From: Phoronis australis
Lineage: Eukaryota > Phoronida > Phoronidae
Reading direction: 5' to 3'
Length of the DNA: 43,315 nucleotides
NCBI GenBank assembly: GCA_002633005.1
Contig: NMRA01000784.1
Location: forward strand, 103,828-147,142
The notes beneath the pieces are model-generated. The model worked only from the letters and a program-made list of their open reading frames with translations. It was not told the origin of the DNA and searched no databases. Shown piece by piece: positions 11,601 through 23,600 of the stretch (within the stretch, counting starts at the first letter, position 1; each line of letters starts with the position of its first letter). The translations under genes and the position numbers were made by a program.

Positions 11601-14600
11601 TTTCTTAGTACTGTAGTCACACCGTGACACGTGGGTCCTCACAATAGTATAAAGGTTAGCTGTTGGAGCGAAGAAGCCCTTGGTAATTAAGAAAAGTGAT
11701 GTTCTGACGAACATAAATTCAGCAAAAACAAATCTAGCTCCAGGGCTAGTGGATTACATAGTAATACACTTACATTCTCAAATAAGGTGATGATTTGTTA
11801 CTGATGTGAGACGTTTCAACCGATTCGATACCCGAAGAGTATTTGAATAAAAACTCAGTCCGTCCATATCAATATTTTATAATGTGTGACAACCTTCATT
11901 TGCGCCTGACTTTGCAATTTTGTACCCCACCAGAATCAGCTTCGTACTGGACTAATGGGTGCTTAACATGTTTAGACTTGTGGATAGGTAAGCTAGAATT
12001 GGCCTGAACTTTCGTCCTTGTGTGTCAGCAGCATTCTTAAAAGCACGTCCTTCTCTGACGTCAAGGCCATATCGGGGGTGCTATGAAAACGGACAGCCAT
12101 GGTATCACATAGTGTTATGGTGAGCATTGTCGAGTATGTGCCGTCTGTGTAATTTACTACTAACGCCTCAGCCTCTTTCTTTCAAATAAATGTCAGCTCA
12201 TTGTAGAGCACTTTAAATTTCTCTATGAAAGAAATGCTGAAACTTCAAACGGGGTTCGCGCTTGAAGGATCCAAAGACCCGATTTCGGTTGCAATTTACG
12301 AAACATTAAAACACACTTTGAAGTAGAACTGCACTTACGTTGAGTCGTATCCAGTCTTCTTGGTCGTCCTTACGTTGTATCCAAGCGCAAAATCCCTTAT
12401 TGAAATTACACGAGACCGCAGTAACTGAAATACATAAACACTAGCTACGAAGTGTCGCTTCTCTAGATTTAATATATCAAACTTGCGAAAACAAATAAGC
12501 TGTCCTAGTCTTCTGTGAAAAAATCAACGACTGTCTAAATGTATGCTACATGATCTGAAATCTTTAAAGATGTTGTCACATATACTCTCACGTTTACCAA
12601 AACTGGCATTCCACGTTACAACTGCGGTCAATAACCATTTTCTTATTGTACCCACTGTAATAACCACTGTGGCAATGACCTTGGAGACCACGTTTGATTA
12701 CGATATTTTGTTTCCGAAAGTAATATTTGGAAAAAGTGCTAATCGAATAAATGGAGANCTGTTATGGAATTTACAACATTAGATATTTGTTTTATCTGCG
12801 ATTAGACTATGGAAAGAGATTTGGCGTTGATTTGTATTCAAGGGCAATTGTTAGCGTATCCTCTAACTGTGCTGCATGTGCGAAGCTGGCGTGCTCAAAT
12901 AATTTAAAGTGTATGACCCGAAATTAGCAAGTCTCTGATTACCCGCTAGCCAAGGTGTTTCCATGATGGTACTGTCGCCCTGGCTGCCGCCGGAAGCCTC
13001 TGCGTACACGTAGCTGGAGTTATCTGGTCCACCGTCCGGACCGGTGTATGAGGAAGGCGTCTGTCCCTGAAATTCGAAGCGTCAGTACCATCAAGAATGC
13101 TTCGATGCTCTTTGGCAAGAAAGTTCCTATACTCAAAAGTTGAAAACTCAATATGAAGTATCGACCTTTCGCGTGCCGTAAGGTAACTTTTGGTATGACC
13201 TAAATCTTTCTGTCAGTTCCTACTAGTGTGTATTACAAGTATTTTACGTACTCTCAGTCAATGGCAAATAAGTCAATCCTAGGAGTGTTGTAGCAGCGAC
13301 TTAACGGTTTCCTAGGTGACCAGCCAAACCTATCTATTTCTTGGTACCGTAGTCACACCGTGACACGTGGGTCCTCACAATAGTATAAAGGTTAGTTGCT
13401 GGAGCAAAGAAGTCCTTGGTAATTTAGAAAAGTGATGTTTTGACGAACATAAATTCAGCAAAAACAAATCTGGCTCCACGGCTAGTGGATTACATAGTAA
13501 TACACTTACATTCTCAAATAAAGCGATGATTTGATATGTGAGATTTTCAACCGATTCGATGCCCCAAGAGTATTTGAATAAAAACTCAGTCCGTCCATAT
13601 CAATATTTTATAATGTGTGACAACCGTCATTTGCGCCTGACTTTGGAACTTTGTACTCCAACAGAATCAGCTTCGTACTGGACTAATAAGTGCTTAACAT
13701 GTTTAGATTTTTGGATAGGTAAGCTAGAGTTGGCCTGAACTTTCGTCCTTGTGTGTCAGCAGCATGCTTAAAAGCACGTCCTTCTCTGACGTCAAGGTCA
13801 TATCGGGCGTGCTATGCAAACGGACAGCCATGGTACCACATAGTGTTATTGTGAGAATTGTCGAGTATGTGTCGCCTGTGTAATTTACTACTAACGCTTC
13901 AGCCTATTTCTTTCAAATAAATGCCAGCTCATTGTAGGGCACTTTAAATTTGAATTCTCTATGAAAGACATGCTGAAACTTCAAACGGGGTTCCCGCTTG
14001 AAGGATTCAAAGACCCGATTTTGGTTCCATTTTATGAAACATTAAAACACACTTTGAAGTAGAAGTGCACTTACGTTGAGTCGTATCCAGTCTTCTTGGT
14101 CGTCCTTACGTTGTATCCAAGCACAAAGTCCTTTATTGAAATTACACGAGACCGCAGTAACTGAAATACATAAACACTAGCTACGAAGTGTCGCTTCTCT
14201 AGATTTATTATATTTAACGTGCGAAAACAAATAAGCTGTCCTAGTCTTCTGTGAAAAAATCAACGACTGTCTAAATGTACATGTATGCTACATGATCTGA
14301 AATCGGTAAAGAGGTTGTCACATATACTCTCACGTTTACCAAAACTGGCATTCCACGTTACAACTGCGGTCAATAACCATTTTCTTATTGTGCCCACTGT
14401 AATAACCACGGTGGCAATGACTTTGGAGACCACGTTTGATTACGGTATTTTGTTTCCGAAAGTAATATTTGGAAAAAGTGCTAATCGAATTAATGGAGAT
14501 GATGATTTAAAGAAATGAGCAATGCGAAGCTTAAGTGTCTTTCAGTAACTATCGACACAATATAGGCCAACATTCTTCCACGATCGCCTAGTTGCATACT

Positions 14601-17600
14601 TCAAAAACAGATAAAGTAGACTTTCAAAAATGTATCTAGTTGTTAGGAGAGACTTCAACACTGTGAAATGTTACACTTTGAGATCGCTCTAACTAACCGC
14701 TATTCCTGACGTCACATTTGGTTCCGGTGTAACCCTTGAAGCACTTGCAGACGCCTGTATTAATATCGCACGTGGAGGCGCTTCGTGGACACTTAAGACA
14801 TGGATCTGGATAAGAAACAAAACAACACAAGGCTGTTAGAATTTTGAATTCTACGTGATAATCCGATTTGTCCAAAGGAGACTCTCTCGGAAAGGAAAGT
14901 GGCACCAACTTGTATTGTACATGTATTTTGTTCTGGTAATCTTCCAATCAGGGGCTCTGCCTGCTCCACTGCACCTTGTATCTCCGTCAATAGATTTGTG
15001 TAAGAACTGATGTCGTAAGCAACTCCTATTATCACGAGCCCTGATCTGAGCTCCTTTTGTGTGGAGCAGGGCAGTTACGGCATTAGCCCTAACACCACCT
15101 TGTCTCACCTAGATTAGTTGTTGCTTTGACCGTGAAGAAAAATCCTTTCTTAGCTGAACCGCCGCCATGGGTGTTGAATATAAGCATCATCTCTTTTGCC
15201 TTGTGGTCCAAAAATGTATGCGCCTGGTGAGGGGCGCTCGTGTAACTACCGCAGTATCTGAATGTGAGAAAAAAAGAAAATAACTGTAAAATTTGTATTT
15301 TTACACCATGGCTTGAAAAAACGTAAGCATTATCGCTCGGAACTTGCAAATTCTGCTTATTCATTCCTGTAGCTGGAACAGCGTGTCTAATATTTTCTTC
15401 TGAGGTCTTTTAGTCCGAGATCACTGCTATTAAAAATGAAGACGTCTACGAAAAATCCGGAAGTATTCAAATTTGGCCGCTAAGACGCATTAAAAAAATC
15501 TTACAGGCGATTTTGTTGTAAATGAAATATATAAAGAGATTGTACGAGTTTCAGACAACTTTTTCGTGTTGGTGAACGTTACGAGGTCTCCATAAAAACA
15601 TTACTTTCCAAACAAAAGAAAAAATCATTACCGCCTGAGCACAAAATTTCAGGCACCACGGCATGTTTCTTAAGCCATTCTTTACTTCTGGGTTAAAAAC
15701 AAAATTATGGAATTATTTAAAGAAATGTCACCCTCGGTAGTAAGTTAATAGTGCTCCCGGAGCACGTATCTCTTGTGGCAACGGGTTTAAAAGATCACAA
15801 CAGACATTTGTGAGTGGGACCCGCTACATAACCAACGTCCGAGAATGACGCTACTCACTTTATTCCCGTTTGACCAATCAGGTTCGCGCTGACTTCCAAA
15901 GTGTGAACACACTGGTCAGAAAGGCGGTCAGAATCAACCTCAAAGTCGTTGACCTTGATGATTATGCCACTGTTCGGCTTCTGTGGGCCCTGTAAATATT
16001 TTAAGCATTTTTATCACCTATTGGGAATAATAACAGCCAGGAGCTGTAGCATTTCCACATCTGCGACATGTAATCAAGAATCCTGTAAATGTTAAAACTT
16101 CCAGCCAGGATATACACACGACAACAAGGTGTCTCATGTATTCGTCAAAAGACCACCAGTTTTCCAAATATCATTTGAACAACATTTTCCACTCATGTAT
16201 ATACCAAACCAGTGATGACCACAGGGATATGTTAATTTTGTTCAAATTCACCTTGATGACGTAGACGCATATTTTGTTGAGATCGTAGTTCCGTGGATAA
16301 TTGGGGCTTTTTATCGTCACTGTAGCGCCCTCTGTTTTTAAGTCATAAACACCACCGCAAGCTGGAAAGTCTATAAAATAAACAATGGACGATGTTTAAA
16401 GAATGAGAACAGGAAATGTTATCAGCGAATCGCATTTACAAACTGCGTAACATGCGTATTTTGTTCAGCTGACATCAACGTCACGTGAAATCGTTTGCTT
16501 ACCAGAAAAGGTGCGGTCTATCTGTCGGCAGTCACCTGTCAAACCTCGTGGACATCGGCACATGCACGTGCCATTCGGACGCCTGAACGGATATCCATGA
16601 CCGTAACACGGACCGTTGCAGCCTCCTGTAAATATAGGTCCAAGTCTTAAGGGACTGTTATAAGAGGAAGACACAAATTCCGTCATTTATCGAGGAAATC
16701 ATTCAGCTATAGAATTGACCAATAGGAATTGATTGGCTTTGTTACTAATTCAATGTTGCATCGCCAACAATCTAGGAAATAGTGAATGTGATGCAGTCAG
16801 GAAGAGTTTCGGCGAAGCTGAAGATTTTTCGAGAATGGATTCAGTAAAGCTGCGATTAGTAAGAGATTCAAAACGTGAAAAAATGACTTAGGACACTTAA
16901 CGAAAATAAATCTGGTCTTCGTAGGATCCTTGAAAAAATGTTCCGAATAGGGAAACTTCGACTCAGAAATGGTGATCAGATTCTAATGAAAGTTTAATTT
17001 GCAAATGCTTTATGGAGTGTTCTATAAGACGTTGTTAGGAATTACCTCTAAAATACTTCACTTTTGTATGAATGTTATCAATGATTAGGATTTTATAATT
17101 TTTGTGAAAAATATCAAAAGCTGCATTAAACGATATCGAAGGTATACATGTAATTTAGAAACTTGCAACGGCATTTTTGAGATTTAATTTTGAGCGTTTG
17201 TATCAAACGAAATTTTGTCAAATTATTGATACCGTTATTCTGCTATGGATGTACTTTCTGTTTTAATAAGCTTTACTAAGGATGTGGTCACGTGATGACA
17301 GGTTAGTATTCGGTCGAAACTCACTTTCAGAGGCTTTCTACATGTACTTTCAGTTTGAGTTAAAAAAATCCACAGTTTTGTAGTAGATACTTGACTAAAT
17401 ACACAGAATAAGGTTCTGCATAAATAACTTATACAACCGACAAGGAATCGGCTAAACTACAGAAGCGCCACCTCCCGGTCAAATTTTGATCAAGTCATAG
17501 AGTTTCTTGACGACACTGTTGAGGTACAGTAATATGTTTTGGTAGTGTTATTATAACTTTGTAATTCATGTGTTCTACCAGCCAACGGAGCTTCTTTAGT

Positions 17601-20600
17601 AGATCACATTAATTTGCTCCTTGTTTTAGATGGGTTTCTAGACTGTAGGAGAACTGACAGTTGGTTGTTGCATGAGATCAGGTCTATACGCTGGATTGTC
17701 ATGACGTGTCATGACGTAACGAGTATACAGTAGTCTCAACCAAACTCACGCCACAGTCACCTTTTCCATATCCCAACGACCTGAGTAAGGATAAGGACGA
17801 GAAAACTTGTTTGCTGAGAGTGGTTTAAATCACAGTTGTTGTTTTCCCATAGATGGGTTTAGGCCTGCTTTAATTGTTGTGTTCAGATGAAGAAAATCTC
17901 ATTTTTGCCGCCAGATGGCGTCTCATGCGCCATCCACGTCGTATCGGCTGTCCAGTTGGTATACAGAAATGCCGGTCGACTTACGAGAACAGTTGTAGAG
18001 TATATTGGCTGCCTTAGCGTCATAGAATGTCAGTCCTGCTCGATTTCCAGCCAAAAACGATAGCTCTCGAGTTTTCACTTCGATTGTCGGCAGTCCGTTG
18101 ATAGAAAACCCCTGCGAAACACAAGACATGTATAAATGCATGTTAGTTTAAAGTATGCATCTGCTTTAAGATTAGCAAATGCAATCGCGAAACCCATAAG
18201 TGTTATACGCTGCAACATGTCGCGGTGAATGCTGAGACACCATGCGGCTTATTGTAACACGTTTTATTTTGAATCGTCTGTGTTCGTGACATCGCTATAA
18301 CCCGTAAAGGAATAAAAAAGTAAATGAATGTAGTCATCTGAATCGACACGAGTGACAGCGCTACCCACGGGCGCGAATGACACGAATGACAGCGCTATCC
18401 ATGGGCATGACACGAGTGACCGCGCTATTTTGTTGCAGAGAAAATGTAAGTTTGTTGTTTAAAAAAGTTTCCGTAATCCAAACTTTGTTGTAGGAGTTAT
18501 TTTACCAGAACTCTATCAGTTTACTCGGGTATGTTGCGCATGGGCACGCAGAACTTCGACGACACATTCTTACCCAAGCATACATGTACGTACCACAAGA
18601 CTGTAATGCATATCGCTCTCCAAGTCATACTCCACCTCCACAGATGTGCTCTGCTTTTTAAAATTTTTCGTGGCATGGCTGGCGATGTTCTCCCATACAA
18701 TTTTGACAAAGTCGTCCCGGTCACTTCTCGACTGTTCGTGCAGGAAACCAATGGCGTGCCCGAGCTCGTGCGCAATGACGCCTTTCTGCAGTGGGTAAAT
18801 GTGTAGATGAATAGACATTATTCTAGGTTCCACTGGGTTTAACGTTAGGAACCGTGTTTTTGCTTTCTCTTCACTCCTGGAATTGTGAACATGGTTCCAG
18901 GTTTCATGCAAAAGGAGCCATGTTATTCAAACTTCTATTTTGTAACACTGCAAGATGGAGGATGCAGTACATGGTCCTGGTCAACTTAGCACTGGAACTT
19001 GGACAGCGTTCCTTGCAAAAGTTTGCAAAATCACGCAAATGACAAGGGTGTGTTTTGAGAGGAAGGCTCAGTATCTTAATAGCCTGTCCTGCAAAGGCGG
19101 TCTCTGAAGTGATTGGTCAGAGAGGTTGGAGAATTGAACTGTGAGATTAACTTCAGTATAATCACCATTCCATAAGTGTAGCTGTTTCGCCGCCACTGCA
19201 AGCTAATATCTAAATTGTGGTCTACGGAACTTAATATGTAACCACTTGTACAGATTTCGCTCTAATTATTCAATGGCATGAAACTTTAATGTCACGTAAT
19301 TAATAACACTTTCATTGCCTGGACATCGATGGTAAAAGATTTGCTTCTTTCCGAGGGAGACTGGTAAAGAAGCGCGGAAAGTGTCAGGGCACATTTGACC
19401 TATATAGCGACCTTTTGGCAGCGTAATCAGCAGCATGAAGAACGACGCTGCATCCAGCGTCAATATTCGACAGTGAGAGCACGAGCATGCTCCTTCCAGA
19501 TTTTAATCAAATGTAACCATGGTAATTTTGTCATAACAGACGTTAATATCATCGTAACCTGCAGGGAAACACACAAACCGAAAACACTCAGGCACTGAAT
19601 TCCTTGGAGCTTCTGCCACCAACCTAGACCTACAGCGCACAAAATATTGCAGGAATGGTCAATTCGCTGTGTATACTACTAGTGAAGGCAAATCGAGCTC
19701 TGATCAGGCAATCCATTTGGCACATTAGGCTATTCCAATACACACAATGCAAAATACCGTAATTTCTCTAACATTCCGTTCACAAATGTATGAAACTACT
19801 TTACTTTGACAGTTTTGTGCACTAATGTTTTGATTTCGTTTGGCGATAAACAAATCGAGTCGGGAGCACATTTTCAATCATAGGAGATGCCTACACAGTA
19901 GGCTTGGAAGTAACTGGCCAGTACTTACCGGTAATACCCGACCCAGTTAGACTCAAGTTCACTTGCCACGTCACTTCATTTGCCTAGCGTGGTCTCAGCC
20001 AATGGTCAACTGTTGGTTCTTAGCAAAATAGGAACAAAACTCACAAGCTAAGACCAATTAAAATTTTCGACGGAACCGCGTTTTTACCGCTATTACTGTA
20101 TAATTCTAATAAGTCAACCATGGGTGGACGTATGCATAAATTAATATATTCTAGAAGTCCACAATTCAGCATTTTGTTCTACTTTGTATGTTACATGAAT
20201 GCTGTACATTCACTAAGTACCTGTGAGAACAACAAAACACTCACAAGAATACATCCGGGTTCCTGTAAGTTAATCTTTTGACCACCGCCGATTCTTCCTA
20301 CCCACGAAGAGCACCTGCGAATCAGATATCTCGTAGTTTAAACATTCCTATGTATTTTCCCGCTGTCAGCGAGTTTGTTCTTGAGAAAATCATAGTCACG
20401 AAAATTATGAAGGCGGCGCAAACTAGGGGAGTTTCCCAGAAGGGGACTGTTTGGGACGGGCCTTTAACTCGAGCGTATATTATACCCAGTGTCAAGTAGT
20501 TGGGCTTGTGTTAGTTTGTAATTTCGCAAGTGCATCAGATATCACTCATGAGTGCCCAGGTAAGTATCGGTTCTTAGCCTGTCCCGGTTTTTGAATGGGC

Positions 20601-23600
20601 TGCGGCACTTGCCTACACGTATTATAGTAGGTTACAGTAGGGAATGGGCGTGTTCGAGAACGACAAAATTGCCATGAAAAATGAGATTAGATGCGAATGG
20701 AACAGTATTCATATCCGTTTAAAACCCTTTTTGTCTTAGGTTATTTTCACTAACGATTGTGTCTCGGAAAATTGACACAAACGTGGTTGAAGACAAAACT
20801 ACTTTTTGTTTCAGCTTAATATGGGCTTTAAATAATCTCCTATCTTCAGGCGTGAAGCTATGAAGCAAAACAACTTCTATGATCTATGTTTTAACGTTTT
20901 CTAATCGGTATTACAAGAAAAAGTTAGTTAGTTTATAAATTAACATATGTAACAGAGAAAGTATCTTTCATACAACATACCCTTTGCCTGTGCCGAGCTT
21001 GAGGTAGTCCACGTCACCAGAATTTCTTTCGGGAAATCGCAGACATGTTTCATTCTGCCAATGGTAGATTGCTTTCCAAATTTCGTCTTTGCTAACTTCA
21101 AATTGAAACTGGTGGTCACTGTCGTACTCCCACGGAACACGACCGTTTGCCCACGTTTTCCACACTTCCGTCATGGTCTTCCGTTTACTTATCGTATCAT
21201 TGAGCTAGGTAACGAACGTGAACAGACTTTGTTTCGCGAGAGTTGAGGTCTTTTGAAAGTGCATATCCATATTGGCTCAGAAATCTTGAAAAAGACGGAT
21301 CTACCAGCCTACATACCGGGCTTGGTTGTTCAAAACCCATAGGGGTTAATAAAGCAATTATCTTCCCAACTAGGGCCCTAAACCCATTCGTGTTTAATTA
21401 TACAGTCCAACTGGGATAGTTGTATGACTAAGAGCACGACTCGCAAAGAACTACGACACACATGATTTACAACCGCCCGCCAATTTAAGCCACTAATGGG
21501 AACTAGTTAACCCCTCCAAGCCCAAAATGATCAAACATTGGTCTAAATATTTTCACGCTACGATAGCTATTAGTTTTTACAGCTTGATTCGGTCTGAAAA
21601 TAACTGGCATTTGATACAAAGCGACTGAATCTTGGTAGGAAGTTGCCAACTTTGTTCAACTTTGCAATTTTCTGTTTGACAGTGAGAACCATCTTCTATC
21701 ATAACGCTGAAAGAACGCAGGAATATTGGGTGATCAGCTCCACCTACAGTGTATGTGTATTGTGTCTGCTTTAGTGAATGGAGGGGCTGTGAGTCAGAGT
21801 AAGGTGGCACTGAACAGTTAGGCTGCAGTTGTGGCCATTTTGCCAAAATAATAAAATCTAGGGGTAGGCCAGGCTTGGGTGCATTTTTAGTTAAGCATTG
21901 TATGTAGGCCAAGTGAATGCGGTTTGTTTGTATTAGTGAACATGCTGAGAATAAAAAGACCACTTTCTCGGCTGTAGCTGCACTCTTATTCGAGATGGCG
22001 GCCCCCGGTTGCAATTGTGCATTGCTGTGTAGCAACTGAGAAATTGGCCGCGATTTCAGGTGGCAGATTTGCAAAAAACTAGTTGGTTGACAGTACTTTT
22101 GAACCACATTTTTGGAATCGGAAGGAAATTTGCTTTCGGAATCTAATGTTGGCTTTAGTCGAGCACCGGCAGGGAAGTGGTGGTTTTTTGCCCTTATTTT
22201 TCCTAGTCTAGCTTGGTGTTCAGTAGGGTGAAAGGGACAAAAATACAAGAGAGAATAAAGTTTCTGCACTCATCTGTAATGCTTGTGATGTGAAATGACC
22301 CAAAATTCTTCTTTATTTGCATGCAGTTTTTGACAGAGTGAAGAAAGAGTTACGAATCCATTGACGTGTGTTCTGATAGGCAAACCTCTGTGAAAACTGT
22401 TCTGTGCCTTCTAAGGAAGAAAGGCTCCGGGGCACCTCGTGAAACTGGATGATCAGCGCCACCTATACATGTCTGTTGTTGTCGGAGCTTAGGACTGAGT
22501 ACCAGAATGTTGGCAGCGTTAGTAGGGCGATTAAGCAATTCGGCTATGCGGTCATAATTATACGTTGCATTTTATTGACGCAAGTACAAAGGCTTTATAG
22601 TGTACCTTGACTCTCTTCTCACTCTCCAACCCAAGGAATACTTTCTGCGCATGCGTAAATTTGAGCTCCTCCAGAGTCTCGTCAGGATTGGGAGATTGGT
22701 TGGATATTTCCTGTTGCTCCATCAGCGGTTGGCTCTGTGTATGAGTAATGTCCATGCCTTGATACACGTACTTGCTGCAGTTTTTGAAATCCTAACTTTT
22801 GCGTATGATGTTACACTAGGTGGACTGGATTGTTATCGAAAATCATATTGCTACAAGATGGATTCAATGAGTAGGACAGCCGCAGAAAACAACGGTTTTT
22901 ATGCTGTGATTTTATGATTCAGCATGATAGTTTAGGCGACACGACACCCTCTGAAACAGATGTGTTAAATAGATTCGACCTTTCAACATTCTGAAGTAGA
23001 ACAGACATGGAGTTTCCTCGATCAATTTAACAAGGATTGACCAGAAAACCTGACCCCTTAGTTGAAAGCATTACATCCCGATATTGTGATTTTTGTATCG
23101 TTTTAGCGCTGCTATTTACAACAGTTTTTAGTCTGGTTAGCTCGCCACCTATTGGTAACATCACGTAACTCATTAAAATGCATAAAGGCCTAAGTATGAA
23201 AACCTTTCTACCCCCGAGCGAGACTAGAACACGGGACCTTCTGTTTATCGTGCAGAGGCTCTAGTCTGCTGAGCCATAGGCACCATGCAACAGTGGAACT
23301 CAGCAATCCAATTGGACTTAGCATTGCATCATGCTTTTCATCTCCTGGATGTATCTGAATTTACTGTATAAATCTAAAATATCGCTGTAACGTAGATTGG
23401 GAAAGATCTCTTTTCAGACTTATTCATTAGGTCACGTGATGTTGCCAAAGGGTGGCGTGCTGGCCAGACACAAAAATGTTTGCAATGTATGTTTCGACGC
23501 CGGTTTGAGTTTACATATTCACATATTCTATAAATAGTCTGTTGACTTAAATTAGCTGTTAGTGTTCATGGGCACAGTTGTTCGGCCGTGAATATTACCT

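Larger units (their letters stand above)
11001..12757. repeat. 1.75 kb duplication, left copy
   Basis: Begins CTGTTATGGAATTTAC exactly at the acceptor of exon 16 and ends at ...AATGGAGA next to the N at 12758. It matches 12759-14499 throughout, with substitutions and small indels, and includes second copies of exons 14 and 15. Confidence 0.97.
12759..14499. repeat. 1.75 kb duplication, right copy
   Basis: 1741 bp matching 11001-12757 (1757 bp). Differences are spread evenly over exon and intron (roughly 2-5 percent in the exons I compared), as between alleles of a very heterozygous genome. Confidence 0.97.

Noticed and set aside
12543-14518. Pair of similar plus-strand open stretches (12543-12782 and 14285-14518)
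   Set aside because: The same intron segment in the two copies of the duplication. No domain, and antisense to the host gene.
21577-22269. 230-codon minus-strand stretch as a gene
   Set aside because: No domain, and no splice sites fitting the astacin exons around it. A related GGTGGNGCTGATCA block nearby suggests repeat DNA. I kept it only as a note on the intron.
23210-23288. Functional tRNA gene on the minus strand
   Set aside because: A- and B-box-like words are degraded, and the same segment recurs inside another MITE copy, so it is a repeat core and not a working tRNA.
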